The notes below the pieces were generated by a model. That model was not told the origin of the DNA. It saw nothing but the letters and a program-made list of their open reading frames with translations, and searched no databases. Position numbers and translations under genes: made by a program. 64,000 nt of DNA, from assembly GCF_041677825.1 (NCBI RefSeq), contig NZ_JBAYPG010000007.1, positions 39,144-103,143 on the forward strand. Reading direction: 5' to 3'. Positions 16,120-25,082 of the stretch are shown here, in pieces. Position 1 is the stretch's first letter; each line of letters starts with the position of its first letter. The DNA comes from Castellaniella sp041677825. GTDB lineage: Bacteria; Pseudomonadota; Gammaproteobacteria; Burkholderiales; Burkholderiaceae_B.

Positions 16120-18486
16120 ATGAGCAATCCCATGGCGAACCTGCCCCACGTGGGCGAATCCGTACGCCGTGTCGAAGACGCCCGTTTCCTCACCGGCACC
16201 GGGCAGTATGTCGACGACGTCCACCACGATGGCCAGAAACGCGCGGTCTTCGTGCGCTCGCCCCACGCGCATGCCACCATCCGCCACATCGACGCCACCG
16301 AAGCGCGCCAGATGCCGGGGGTGGCCGGCATTTTCAGCGGGGCCGACATCGAAGGCCAGGTGGGCGGCCTGCCCACCGGCTGGCTGATCACCAACCCCGA
16401 TGGCAGCCCCATGAAAGAGCCGCCCCATCCATTTCTTGCCCAGGGCAAGGTGCGCTACGTGGGCGAACTGGTGGCCATGGTGGTGGCCGATACGCTCGAG
16501 CAGGCCAAGAATGCCGCCGAAGCCATCGAAATCGACTACGACCCGCTCGATGTCGTGGTCGACATGCGCAAGGCCAGCGCGGGCCCGGCGCTGCACGACG
16601 AAGCCGCCGACAACCACTGCTATACCTGGGTGCTGGGCGACAAGGCCGCCGTCGATGCCACGTTCGCTGCGGCCGCGCACGTCACGCGCATCGAACTGGT
16701 GAACAACCGGCTGATCCCCAACGCCATGGAACCCCGGGCCGACAACGCGCGCCACGATCGGGCCACGGGCGAGTCCACGCTGTATACCACCAGCCAGAAT
16801 CCGCATCTGGCGCGCCTGCTGCTGGCGGCCAACGTGCTGCAGGTGCCCGAGCACAAGATGCGAGTCATCGCGCCAGACGTCGGTGGCGGCTTCGGCTCGA
16901 AGATCAATCTGTATGCCGAAGATGCCGCCGTGGCCTGGGCCGCGCGCACCCTGGCCTGCCCGGTCAAATGGACGGCCGAGCGCAGCGAAAGCTTCGTCTC
17001 CGACACCCACGGGCGCGATCACGTCACGGTGGCCGAAATGGCCATGGACGAAAACGGCAAGTTCCTGGCCCTGCGCGTGCATTCGCATGTCAACCTGGGG
17101 GCCTACCTGGCCACCTTCGGCCCGGTGGTGCCCACCATCCTGTATGGCACGCTGCTGGCCGGGCAGTACACCACGCCGCAGATCCATGTCCAGGTCGACG
17201 GCTGGTTCACCAACACGGTACCGGTCGATGCCTATCGGGGCGCCGGGCGCCCCGAAGCGGCCTATCTCATCGAGCGCCTGGTCACGCGCTGCGGCTGGGA
17301 ACTCGGCCTCGCGCAAGACGAGATCCGCCGGCGCAACTTCATCACCGAATTCCCCTACCAGACGCCGGTGGCCCTGCTCTACGATACGGGCGACTTCCCG
17401 AAATGCCTGGATGAAGCCATGAAGCTGGCCGACGCAGACGGCTTCGAGGCCCGGCGCCAGGCCAGCGAGGCCAGGGGCCTGAAGCGCGGCATCGGCTACT
17501 CCAGCTACATCGAGGCCTGTGGCCTGGCGCCCTCGCAGATCGTGGGCCAGCTGGGCGGGCGCGCCGGCCTGTACGAGTGCGGCGAGGTGCGCGTCAACCC
17601 CACCGGCTCGGTCACCGTCTTCACCGGCACCCACAGCCACGGCCAGGGGCATGAAACGGCTTTTGCCCAGCTGGTCGCCGGGCGCCTGGGCCTGGCCATC
17701 GAAGACGTCGAAGTCGTGCACGGCGATACCGGGCGCATTCCATTCGGCATGGGTACCTATGGGTCGCGCTCGCTGGCCGTGGGCGGCGCGGCCATCATGA
17801 AGGCCGTCGACAAGATCGAAGAAAAATCCAAAAAGATCGCCGCGCACCTCATGGAAGCGGCCGAGGCCGACATCGAGTTCGTGCGCGGCGAATTCCGTGT
17901 CAAGGGCACCGACAAGGTCGTGCCTTTCGCACAGGTGGCGCTGGCCGCCTATGTGCCGCACAATTATCCGCTCGACAAGCTCGAGCCCGGCCTCAATGAA
18001 ACCGCCTTCTACGACCCGGGCAATTTCACCTATCCGGCGGGCACCCACATCTGCGAGGTTGAGGTCGACCCTGAAACAGGCGCGGCGCGCGTCGACCGCT
18101 TCACGGCGGTCGACGACTTCGGCGTCATCGTCAACCCCATGATCGTCGAGGGGCAGGTGCAGGGCGGCATCATGCAGGGCATCGGCCAGGCACTGCTCGA
18201 AGAATGCGTCTACGATGACAACGGCCAGCTGCTCACCGGCAGCTACATGGACTACACCATGCCGCGAGCGGCCGATTTTCCGGATTTCCGGCTGGGCACC
18301 GTCTGCACCCCGTGCACGCACAATCCGATCGGCAGCAAGGGCTGCGGCGAAGCCGGCACCATAGGCTCGCCGCCTGCGGTCATCAACGCGCTGCTCGATG
18401 CGCTGGCCCCGCTGGGCGTGCACGACATCGACATGCCGGCCACCCCGCACCGCGTCTGGCAGGCCATCCAGGCCGCCGCCCACTAA
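16120..18486 (+). CDS. Molybdenum hydroxylase large subunit, form II (AYRGAGR) CoxL-like
   Basis: 788 residues with both domains of the xanthine oxidase family large subunit. The active-site loop near residue 370 reads AYRGAGRPEAAYL. True carbon monoxide dehydrogenase (form I) has AYxCSFR with a catalytic Cys; this is the form II or 'BMS' type, whose substrate is generally unproven and may be an aldehyde, purine or N-heterocycle. The C-terminal Glu in GCGEAGTIGSPPA (about 743) is the expected catalytic base at the Mo site. It uses the MCD cofactor. It lies 18 bp after the small subunit gene and 11 bp before the FAD subunit gene. Confidence 0.93.
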   Translation: MSNPMANLPHVGESVRRVEDARFLTGTGQYVDDVHHDGQKRAVFVRSPHAHATIRHIDATEARQMPGVAGIFSGADIEGQVGGLPTGWLITNPDGSPMKEPPHPFLAQGKVRYVGELVAMVVADTLEQAKNAAEAIEIDYDPLDVVVDMRKASAGPALHDEAADNHCYTWVLGDKAAVDATFAAAAHVTRIELVNNRLIPNAMEPRADNARHDRATGESTLYTTSQNPHLARLLLAANVLQVPEHKMRVIAPDVGGGFGSKINLYAEDAAVAWAARTLACPVKWTAERSESFVSDTHGRDHVTVAEMAMDENGKFLALRVHSHVNLGAYLATFGPVVPTILYGTLLAGQYTTPQIHVQVDGWFTNTVPVDAYRGAGRPEAAYLIERLVTRCGWELGLAQDEIRRRNFITEFPYQTPVALLYDTGDFPKCLDEAMKLADADGFEARRQASEARGLKRGIGYSSYIEACGLAPSQIVGQLGGRAGLYECGEVRVNPTGSVTVFTGTHSHGQGHETAFAQLVAGRLGLAIEDVEVVHGDTGRIPFGMGTYGSRSLAVGGAAIMKAVDKIEEKSKKIAAHLMEAAEADIEFVRGEFRVKGTDKVVPFAQVALAAYVPHNYPLDKLEPGLNETAFYDPGNFTYPAGTHICEVEVDPETGAARVDRFTAVDDFGVIVNPMIVEGQVQGGIMQGIGQALLEECVYDDNGQLLTGSYMDYTMPRAADFPDFRLGTVCTPCTHNPIGSKGCGEAGTIGSPPAVINALLDALAPLGVHDIDMPATPHRVWQAIQAAAH

Positions 18487-18497
18487 GGAGATCGCTC

Positions 18498-19289
18498 ATG
18501 TACGCATTCAGCTACACCAGCCCGGCCACGCTCGATGAGGCCCTGCAGGCGATGCAGGCGGGGGGCCAGCCCCTGGCGGGCGGCCAGACGCTGCTGGGTT
18601 CCCTCAAGCTGCGCCTGGCCGCCCCCGAGCAGCTGGTCGACCTGCGGGCCCTCACCGAACTCACGGGCATCCGGCCCGCAGGCCCGTCACTCGTGGTCGG
18701 GGCCATGGTGCGCCACGCCGAAGTCGCCGAGAGCGCCGAGGTCCAGCACGCGATTCCTGCACTGGCACGCCTGGCCGCCGGCATCGGCGACAAGCAGGTG
18801 CGCGCCATGGGCACGCTGGGCGGGTCACTGGCCAACAACGATCCAGCCGCCGATTACCCCGCCGCAGTCCTGGGCCTGGGGGCCACCGTGCACACCAGCA
18901 CGCGCACGATCGCGGCCGACGACTACTTCCAGGGGCTTTTTGCCACCGCACTCGAACCAGATGAGCTCATCACGGCGGTGCATTTTCCCATCCCGCAGCA
19001 GGCGGCCTACGCCAAATTCGTGCAACCCGCCTCCCTGTTCGCCCTGATCGGGGTCTTCGTGGCGCGCTTCGAGCAGGGCGTGCGCGTGGCCGTCACCGGG
19101 GCGGGCAACGGCGTGTTCCGGCACACGGCCATGGAACAGGCGCTGGCACACAACTTCCGCCCCGAAGCCATCGCCGGCATCGACACCGATGCCAGCGAGA
19201 TGTCGGCCGACCTACACGGCAGCAGCGCCTACCGGGCCCATCTGGTCAAGGTCATGGCGCGCCGGGCTGTTGCGCAGGCACTGGGCTGA
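18498..19289 (+). CDS. coxM: Molybdenum hydroxylase FAD subunit (CoxM-like)
   Basis: 263 residues from ATG 18498, which has AAGGAG 8 nt upstream. The two FAD pyrophosphate-binding motifs of the family are visible as AGGQTLLGSLKLRLA (about 33-47) and TLGGSLANNDPAADYPAAV (about 109). It passes electrons from the 2Fe-2S centres to a quinone or other acceptor. Slightly short for the family (usually 280-290) but with both halves present. Confidence 0.92.
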   Translation: MYAFSYTSPATLDEALQAMQAGGQPLAGGQTLLGSLKLRLAAPEQLVDLRALTELTGIRPAGPSLVVGAMVRHAEVAESAEVQHAIPALARLAAGIGDKQVRAMGTLGGSLANNDPAADYPAAVLGLGATVHTSTRTIAADDYFQGLFATALEPDELITAVHFPIPQQAAYAKFVQPASLFALIGVFVARFEQGVRVAVTGAGNGVFRHTAMEQALAHNFRPEAIAGIDTDASEMSADLHGSSAYRAHLVKVMARRAVAQALG

Positions 19290-19310
19290 TCCCCCTCAGG
19301 CACCTGATGC

Positions 19311-20234
19311 ATGCCCGAAACCCCGGATTCGACAGCCTCTCCTGCGGCCTCCATTGCGGCCCTGTCGGCCGCCCTGGAGGCCGAGGGCTATTTTGCCGAC
19401 CGCCGGCTGGCGACCGCGGTGTTTCTGGCCCTGCAACTGCAGCGGCCCTTGCTGCTCGAAGGCGAGCCCGGGGTCGGCAAGACCGAGCTTGCCAAGGCCC
19501 TGGCCCGGGTGCTGGGGCGCAGCCTGGTCCGGCTGCAGTGCTTCGATGGCCTCGAACAGCAGGATGCGCTGTACGAATGGGATTACGCCGCACAACTGCT
19601 GCACGTGCGCGCCAGCGAAGGCCTGGTGCCCGCCGATACCCTCGAGCGGGGGGTCTACCAGCCGCGCTACCTGATTCGCCGGCCGCTGCTCGAGGCCCTG
19701 CAAACGCCAGCCCCCGGGGCCCTGCTGCTGATCGACGAAGTCGACCGCGCCGACGAGCCCTTCGAAGCCTTCCTGCTCGAATACCTGGGCGAGTACCAGA
19801 TCAGCATTCCGCAACTGGGTACCGTGCGTGCCGATGTCACCCCCGTCACGCTGCTCACCAGCAATCGCACCCGCGAACTCAACGACGCAATCAAGCGGCG
19901 CTGCCTGTACCACTGGCTGGATTACCCCGACCGTGGCCGTGAACTGGCCATTCTGCGCGCGCTGGTGCCCGAGGCCCCCCGACAGCTGGCCGAGCAGGTG
20001 TCGCGCTTCGTGGCCCGACTGCGCCTGAATGCGCAGTCGGCCGGCTTCGAGCGGGCCCCCGGGGTCGCCGAGGCCATCGAGTGGGCGCGCGCGCTGGTGG
20101 CACTGGACACGCTCGAACTAGATCCCGAAGTGGTGCTCGATACGGCCGGCATCCTCTTCAAGCAGCGCGAAGACCTGGCCAGCCTGGACACCCCGCTGCT
20201 GGCCGATCTGCTTCAGGCGGCGCGTGAAACCTGA
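19311..20234 (+). CDS. coxD: MoxR-type AAA+ ATPase (CoxD-like)
   Basis: 307 residues. Walker A is EGEPGVGKTELAKAL near residue 50, Walker B LLLIDEVDRADEPFEAFL near 138, with sensor TSNRTRE. CoxD is a membrane-associated chaperone ATPase that, with the VWA protein CoxE, helps insert the sulphur/copper or otherwise mature the Mo site of the large subunit. The stop overlaps the start of coxE by 11 bp, the normal MoxR-VWA pairing. Confidence 0.92.
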   Translation: MPETPDSTASPAASIAALSAALEAEGYFADRRLATAVFLALQLQRPLLLEGEPGVGKTELAKALARVLGRSLVRLQCFDGLEQQDALYEWDYAAQLLHVRASEGLVPADTLERGVYQPRYLIRRPLLEALQTPAPGALLLIDEVDRADEPFEAFLLEYLGEYQISIPQLGTVRADVTPVTLLTSNRTRELNDAIKRRCLYHWLDYPDRGRELAILRALVPEAPRQLAEQVSRFVARLRLNAQSAGFERAPGVAEAIEWARALVALDTLELDPEVVLDTAGILFKQREDLASLDTPLLADLLQAARET

Positions 20235-21465
20235 ATCACCTTCTTCATCCGGCCCGCAGCCGCACTGGGTTTCGCAGCTGGGCGATGCGCGCCGCGGCAA
20301 GCTGGCTGGCAATATTGCGGCGTTCGGGCGCGCACTGCGGCGCGCCGGCCTGCCGCTGGATTCGGCCCGCATTGCGCTGGCGCAGCAGGCCTGGGCGCTG
20401 GCCCGACCAGGCGGCAAGGCCGAAGCAGAAGCGGTACTCGAAAGCGTGCTGGTGAGCCGTCAGCAGGACATTGCCGTATTCCGCGAAATGTTCGCAGCCT
20501 TCTTCAAGGACCCCGAACTGGCGCAGCAGCTGCTGGCCCGCATGGCAGCACAGCCCGCACGCCCAAGGCACGACGCGCCCCGGCCCAGGGTGCAGGCGGC
20601 GCTGTCTTCACCCAACCCGGCCGTGCCCCGGTCTGCGGCAGGCGACGTCGAGCTGGATGCCGCCATGACCGCCAGCACGATCCAGCGCCTGCAGCAGGCC
20701 GACTTCAACCAGCTGAGCGCCAGTGAATACCACCTGATCGAACGCCTGGTGCGCGAGATCCCGCTGCCCTTGCCCGCCGTGGCCAGCCGCCGCAGCCATG
20801 CGGGCACGCGCGGCCGGCGCCTGCACTGGCACGCCAGCCTGCAGGCGGCCGGTGCGCACGGCGGCGAGCTGATCCATCTGCGCCACCACCAGCGCCGCCT
20901 GGCCCCTTTGCCGCTTCTGGTACTGCTCGACGTCTCGGGCTCGATGGAGCGCTATGCCCGCATCCTGCTGGCTTTTCTGCATGCCGCCACACGGCGCACG
21001 ACCATACGGGGTCGGGTGCGGCGGGTGAACCGCCAGGTCTACGCGTTCGGTACGGACCTGACCGACCTGAATCCGGCCTTCCGGCTTGCGGACACCGATG
21101 CCATGCTGCTGCGCGCCGCACCCCTGTTGCGCGACTTTGCCGGCGGTACGCGGCTGGCGGCCAGCCTGGCGACCTTGCGCCGCGGGCATGCCCGCCACCT
21201 GATCGGGCGCCGCACCCTGGTTTTGCTGATTTCCGATGGGCTGGATACCGGCGACCCGATCGAACTGGACCACGAGTTACAATGGCTTCGGCGGCATGTG
21301 CGCCAGCTGCTGTGGCTCAACCCGCTGCTGCGCTTCGACGGCTACGCACCGCTTGCACAAGGGGCAGCCGTCCTGCACGCGCACGCCGATGCCATGCTGG
21401 CCATACACAACGTCAGCCGGTTGCAGGCCCTGGCCGGCGCGCTGGCCGCTCTGGCAAGACAATAA
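20224..21465 (+). CDS. coxE: VWA-domain protein (CoxE-like), MoxR partner
   Basis: 413 residues with a C-terminal von Willebrand A domain: the metal-binding MIDAS motif is DVSGSM in LVLLDVSGSMERYARILLAF (about 235), and LLISDGLDTGDP supplies the later MIDAS aspartate. The N-terminal half is helical and basic. It starts within the end of coxD. The pair acts in post-translational maturation of the molybdenum hydroxylase (known for CoxD/CoxE; transferred here by order and motifs). Confidence 0.9.
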   Translation: MKPESPSSSGPQPHWVSQLGDARRGKLAGNIAAFGRALRRAGLPLDSARIALAQQAWALARPGGKAEAEAVLESVLVSRQQDIAVFREMFAAFFKDPELAQQLLARMAAQPARPRHDAPRPRVQAALSSPNPAVPRSAAGDVELDAAMTASTIQRLQQADFNQLSASEYHLIERLVREIPLPLPAVASRRSHAGTRGRRLHWHASLQAAGAHGGELIHLRHHQRRLAPLPLLVLLDVSGSMERYARILLAFLHAATRRTTIRGRVRRVNRQVYAFGTDLTDLNPAFRLADTDAMLLRAAPLLRDFAGGTRLAASLATLRRGHARHLIGRRTLVLLISDGLDTGDPIELDHELQWLRRHVRQLLWLNPLLRFDGYAPLAQGAAVLHAHADAMLAIHNVSRLQALAGALAALARQ

Positions 21466-21477
21466 GGAGACACCCGC

Positions 21478-22056
21478 ATGCAAATGCAAGGATCACGACA
21501 GCTGTCCGTCAGCCAGCAGCAGGCCTGGCAGGCCCTGAACGACCCCGAGGTCCTCAAGGCCTGTGTGCCGGGCTGCGAAAGCATCGAATCCACGGCGGAA
21601 AACACCTATGCCGTGGTCAGCCAGATCAAGGTCGGCCCGGTTGCCGCGAAATTCAAGAGCACGATCGAACTCACCGACATTCAGGCTCCGGACAGCTATA
21701 CGCTGAACTTCGACGGCAATGGCGGGGCCGCGGGCTTTGGCAAGGGCACGGCCAGGGTCCGCCTGAGCCCGCAGGGCGACGGCACGCAGCTGGATTACGA
21801 TGTCCAGGCCACGGTCGGCGGCAAGATCGCCCAGGTGGGCCAGCGCCTGATCGACGGGGTCGCCAAATCCATGTCAGAGCGCTTCTTCAAGAGTTTCGAC
21901 GAAGAAATGCAGCGCCGCCACCCGGCTGCCACGCAGGCTCAGGCCGCTGCGGCCGATACGCCCGCGGCGGGTGCGCGGGCCAGAATGCCGGGCTGGGCCT
22001 GGGGCGCCATCGTGGTGATCCTCATCGTGCTCATTGCCTGGGCCAGCCAGGGCTGA
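21478..22056 (+). CDS. coxG: CoxG-like SRPBCC protein with C-terminal membrane anchor
   Basis: 192 residues: an SRPBCC fold from residue 1 to about 150 (QMQGSRQLSVSQQQAWQALN, then FDGNGGAAGFGKGTARVRL), an Ala-rich linker, and one C-terminal helix AWGAIVVILIVLIAWASQG. CoxG proteins recruit the molybdenum hydroxylase to the membrane and deliver quinone to it; the C-terminal anchor fits that role. An AAGGAGAC ribosome site precedes the ATG. Confidence 0.9.
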   Translation: MQMQGSRQLSVSQQQAWQALNDPEVLKACVPGCESIESTAENTYAVVSQIKVGPVAAKFKSTIELTDIQAPDSYTLNFDGNGGAAGFGKGTARVRLSPQGDGTQLDYDVQATVGGKIAQVGQRLIDGVAKSMSERFFKSFDEEMQRRHPAATQAQAAAADTPAAGARARMPGWAWGAIVVILIVLIAWASQG

Positions 22057-22107
22057 GGCACGGGCGACCACAATACGACCTATCCAACCATCCGACGGGG
22101 GCGTGTC

Positions 22108-23145
22108 ATGGAAAATCTGGATCTCACTGTTCTGCGCACCATACAGGGCTGGCGCGAAGCGGGCCGCCGCGCCGTCCTGGTCACCGTCGTGCGTACCTGG
22201 GGCTCTTCGCCGCGGCCCATAGGCTCCATCATGGCCATGCGCGATGATGGGGTGATCGTCGGCTCGGTCTCGGGGGGCTGCATCGAGGATGATCTCATTT
22301 TGCGCTATACGCGCCACGATATCCCCGATGCCTTGCCGCGCACCGGCCCGCCCCTGTTCCTGCAGTACGGCCTGACAGCCGACGAAGCGCACCGCTTCGG
22401 GCTGCCCTGCGGGGGCACGCTCGAAGTCGTGCTCGAATTCGACCCCGATGCCACCCTGCTGGCCGAACTGGTCGCCGCGCTCGATACGGGCGCACTGATG
22501 CACCGGCATGTCGATCTGGCCACGGGCCAGGCGAGCCTCAGCCCCAGCCAGGTGCCGGCCGATCTCGAACTCGATGCGCAGCGGCTGGTCAATACCTTTG
22601 GCCCGGAATACCGCATGCTCATCATCGGCGCCGGCCAGATGAGCGAATATCTGGCCACCATGGCGCAGTTCTGTGGCTTCGAAGTCACCGTGTGCGACCC
22701 GCGCAAAGAATACGCCACCGTCTGGAACGTGCCGGGCGTACAGGTGGTGTCGACCATGCCCGATGATACGGTGCTCGATTTCAGGCCCGATGCGCGCACC
22801 TGCGTGATCGCCCTCACGCATGACCCGAAGCTGGATGACCTGGCCCTGCTGCAGGCCCTCGAGACGCCCGCCTTCTATATCGGGGCCATTGGCAGCCGGC
22901 GCAACAACCACGCACGCCGCCAGCGCATGATCGACTATCTCGACCAGACCGAAGCGTCCCTGGCCCGGTTGCGTGGTCCGGTGGGGATCTACATCGGCAG
23001 CAAGACCCCGCCCGAGATCGCGGTCAGCGTCATGGCCGAAGTGCTGGCCATCAAGAACGGCGTCACCCTGACGCGTGACGCCGATGTCGAATTCGTCAAG
23101 GACAGCCAGGGCCTGGTCTCGGCCGGCTCCAGCTGCCTGCTCTAG
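22108..23145 (+). CDS. XdhC/CoxF-family molybdenum cofactor maturation protein
   Basis: 345 residues with both family domains: the N-terminal XdhC/CoxI part (TWGSSPRPIGSIMAMRDDG, VSGGCIEDDL) and a C-terminal Rossmann domain (MLIIGAGQMSEYLATMAQF at about 171, then YIGAIGSRRNNHARR). XdhC proteins bind the molybdenum cofactor, protect it during sulphuration and hand it to the apo-enzyme. Last clear gene of the cox-like cluster. The ATG follows GGGGGCGTGTC, a weak ribosome site. Confidence 0.92.
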   Translation: MENLDLTVLRTIQGWREAGRRAVLVTVVRTWGSSPRPIGSIMAMRDDGVIVGSVSGGCIEDDLILRYTRHDIPDALPRTGPPLFLQYGLTADEAHRFGLPCGGTLEVVLEFDPDATLLAELVAALDTGALMHRHVDLATGQASLSPSQVPADLELDAQRLVNTFGPEYRMLIIGAGQMSEYLATMAQFCGFEVTVCDPRKEYATVWNVPGVQVVSTMPDDTVLDFRPDARTCVIALTHDPKLDDLALLQALETPAFYIGAIGSRRNNHARRQRMIDYLDQTEASLARLRGPVGIYIGSKTPPEIAVSVMAEVLAIKNGVTLTRDADVEFVKDSQGLVSAGSSCLL

Positions 23146-23169
23146 ATTCTGTCCACACAAGGAAGACCC

Positions 23170-24228
23170 ATGAAGTGTTACTGCATCGTCAATTTTCGCG
23201 AAGCCCTGGCCGAGCTGGACATGCCCATCCCCGAGCCCAAGGGCGCCGAAGTCCTGCTCAAGGTGAAGGCGGCGGGTGTCTGCCACAGTGACATCCACCT
23301 CTGGGAAGGTGGCTACGATCTGGGCAACGGGCGCATCCTGTCGCTCCAGGACCGCGGGGTCAGCCTGCCGCTGGCGCTCGGCCACGAGACCGTCGGCACG
23401 CTCGAAGCCATGGGGCCAGACGCCAAGGGCGTCGAAAAAGGGCGCAACTACCTGGCCTATCCCTGGATCGGCTGCGGCGAATGCGCCACCTGCCGGGCGG
23501 GCCGCGAAAACTACTGCGCCGCCCCCCGCACACTGGGGATCCTGCGCCACGGCGGTTACGCCGAGTACCTGCTGGTGCCGGATGCCAAATACCTGATCGA
23601 CATCGGCGATCTCGATCCAGCCCAGCTCGCGCCCTATGCCTGCTCGGGCCTGACCACGTTCTCGGCCTTGAAGAAGATTGGCGCCGATACCTATACCGAG
23701 CACCCCATCCTGATCTTCGGTGCGGGCGGACTGGGCCTGATGAGCCTGCAACTGCTCAAGGCCCTGGGCGGCAAGGGCGCCGTGGTGGTCGACATCGACC
23801 CCGTCAAGCGCGAGGCCGCGCTGAAAGCAGGCGCACTGGCGGCGATCGACGGCAATGCGCCCGACGTGGCCGAGCAGATCGCCCAGGCCATGGGCGGCCC
23901 GGCACAGGCAGCCATCGATCTGGTCGGCGCACCGGCCACCTCCGAACTGGCCTTCAACTGCCTGGCCAAGGGCGGCAAGCTGGTCATCATCGGCCTGTTC
24001 GGCGGCCTTGCACCGTGGTCCATGGCGTTGATCCCAATCAAGGCGATACAGATCCTGGGCAGTTTCGTGGGCAACCTGGGCGAACTGCAGGAACTCATCG
24101 AGCTGGTCAAGACGGGCAAGGTACCACCCATGCCCATCGAGACCTTCGCGCTGAACGAAGCCGACGAGGCCTTGAGCCGGCTGCGCAAGGGCGGCGTCAC
24201 GGGTCGCGCGGTGCTGATGGCCAGCTAG
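23170..24228 (+). CDS. Zinc-dependent alcohol dehydrogenase (MDR)
   Basis: 352 residues. The catalytic zinc ligands are seen in AGVCHSDIHLW (Cys38 region) and GHETVGTLEAMG, and the structural zinc cluster as GCGECATCRAGRENYC. The nucleotide loop is FGAGGLGLMSLQLLKALGG. It oxidises an alcohol with NAD(P). It begins 25 bp after the XdhC gene with an AAGGAAG ribosome site, so it may be co-transcribed with the molybdenum hydroxylase; an alcohol-to-aldehyde-to-acid route through the two enzymes is possible but only inferred. Confidence 0.9.
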   Translation: MKCYCIVNFREALAELDMPIPEPKGAEVLLKVKAAGVCHSDIHLWEGGYDLGNGRILSLQDRGVSLPLALGHETVGTLEAMGPDAKGVEKGRNYLAYPWIGCGECATCRAGRENYCAAPRTLGILRHGGYAEYLLVPDAKYLIDIGDLDPAQLAPYACSGLTTFSALKKIGADTYTEHPILIFGAGGLGLMSLQLLKALGGKGAVVVDIDPVKREAALKAGALAAIDGNAPDVAEQIAQAMGGPAQAAIDLVGAPATSELAFNCLAKGGKLVIIGLFGGLAPWSMALIPIKAIQILGSFVGNLGELQELIELVKTGKVPPMPIETFALNEADEALSRLRKGGVTGRAVLMAS

Positions 24229-24288
24229 CGCCAATACGCTTCACTTGATTGTTCCTGACCTGGACTCGGGGACAGAAAAAGGCTAGAT

Positions 24289-24313
24289 TATCACTTGGTA
24301 TTACCAAGTGATA
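24289..24313. promoter_or_regulatory. Perfect inverted repeat, probable antitoxin operator
   Basis: TATCACTTGG (24289-24298) and its exact complement CCAAGTGATA (24304-24313) flank the 5-bp centre TATTA. It ends 11 bp before the ATG of a ribbon-helix-helix antitoxin gene, where such proteins bind to repress their own operon. TTGATT at 24245-24250 and TAGATT at 24285 are weak promoter candidates. Confidence 0.65.
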
Positions 24314-24324
24314 AGAGGCCCACT

Positions 24325-24597
24325 ATGGCAACGTCTCTCAAGATCGACGACACGCTGAAAAGCCGAGTTCACCACCTCGCCAGCCTGCGCCGCCGTTCGC
24401 CCCACTGGATCATGCTCGAAGCGATCCAGCAGTACGTCGAGCGTGAAGAAGCCCGCGAGAGCTTCAAACAGGAAGCCCTGGCATCCTGGGCGGCGTACAA
24501 GGAAACCGGCCGCCATCTGACCGGCCAGGAAGCTCGCACCTGGTTGAGCACCTGGGGCACCGATGACGAAAGGGCGGTGCCGGGGTGCCACAAGTAA
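24325..24597 (+). CDS. Ribbon-helix-helix antitoxin (ParD/RelB-like)
   Basis: 90 residues from ATG 24325, preceded by AAGAGG and by a perfect inverted repeat. The N-terminus MATSLKIDDTLKSRVHHLAS is a ribbon-helix-helix DNA-binding fold; the C-terminal half (EEARESFKQEALASWAAYKETGRH) is the toxin-binding helix type seen next to ParE/RelE toxins. The gene ends 13 bp inside the toxin gene, giving coupled translation. Confidence 0.85.
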   Translation: MATSLKIDDTLKSRVHHLASLRRRSPHWIMLEAIQQYVEREEARESFKQEALASWAAYKETGRHLTGQEARTWLSTWGTDDERAVPGCHK

Positions 24598-24878
24598 TCA
24601 TCACCGAAGGCGCGGCGGAAGGCTTGGAACGATGCCGGCGGTTCCTGGTCGCCAAGGCACAGGACGCCGCCAGGCGTGCCGGCAAAGCCATCGAGCAGCA
24701 ATTCCTGCTGCTGGAGACGGCCCCGGGCATTGGCCGGCCGTTGCCTGAAATGCCCGAGCTGCGCGAGCTGGTGATTGCCTTCGGGGATTCCGGCTATGTG
24801 GCCCTGTACCGCCACGAGCCGGCCGACGATGCGGTGTATGTGCTGGCCTTCCGGCATCAGAAGGAAGCGGGGTACTGA
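24585..24878 (+). CDS. RelE/ParE-family toxin
   Basis: 97 residues starting at GTG 24585 inside the antitoxin gene. ITEGAAEGLERCRRFL and the C-terminal ELVIAFGDSGYVALYRHE...VYVLAFRHQKEAGY are typical of the ParE/RelE fold. Such toxins poison gyrase or cleave mRNA at the ribosome; which of the two applies here cannot be told. Forms a two-gene operon with the upstream antitoxin. Confidence 0.85.
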   Translation: MPQVIITEGAAEGLERCRRFLVAKAQDAARRAGKAIEQQFLLLETAPGIGRPLPEMPELRELVIAFGDSGYVALYRHEPADDAVYVLAFRHQKEAGY

Positions 24879-25082
24879 GGCATGGAGTTCATGGACCACA
24901 TGATTATTGTGTGCGCTCACGGCCTCGGCCGTGCCAGTGGTTCCTGGTTACTCTGTGGGTGCGACTGGTCTTTGCCGTGATCTGTCTGGCGGGCATAGGC
25001 TTGCCGTACCTGGTCGGCCAGTGGGCGTTCAGATGAAATGGAGCATGGCATGACCATGAAAACCGTGAGCGCCGCCGACACG

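Noticed and set aside
15592..18483. 963-codon minus-strand frame
   Set aside because: Exact antisense of the CoxS and CoxL genes; codon-position effect of high GC.
16120..18486. True carbon monoxide dehydrogenase
   Set aside because: The active-site loop is AYRGAGR; the catalytic Cys of form I (AYxCSFR) is absent.
21874..24234. 786-codon minus-strand frame
   Set aside because: Antisense of the CoxG, XdhC and alcohol dehydrogenase genes, all of which have clear motifs on the plus strand.
24891..25075. Short plus-strand frame of about 41 codons with one hydrophobic helix (LVTLWVRLVFAVICLAGIGLPYL)
   Set aside because: Could be a tiny membrane peptide or the remnant of a lost gene, but it has no ribosome site, no recognised family and only a GTG start.
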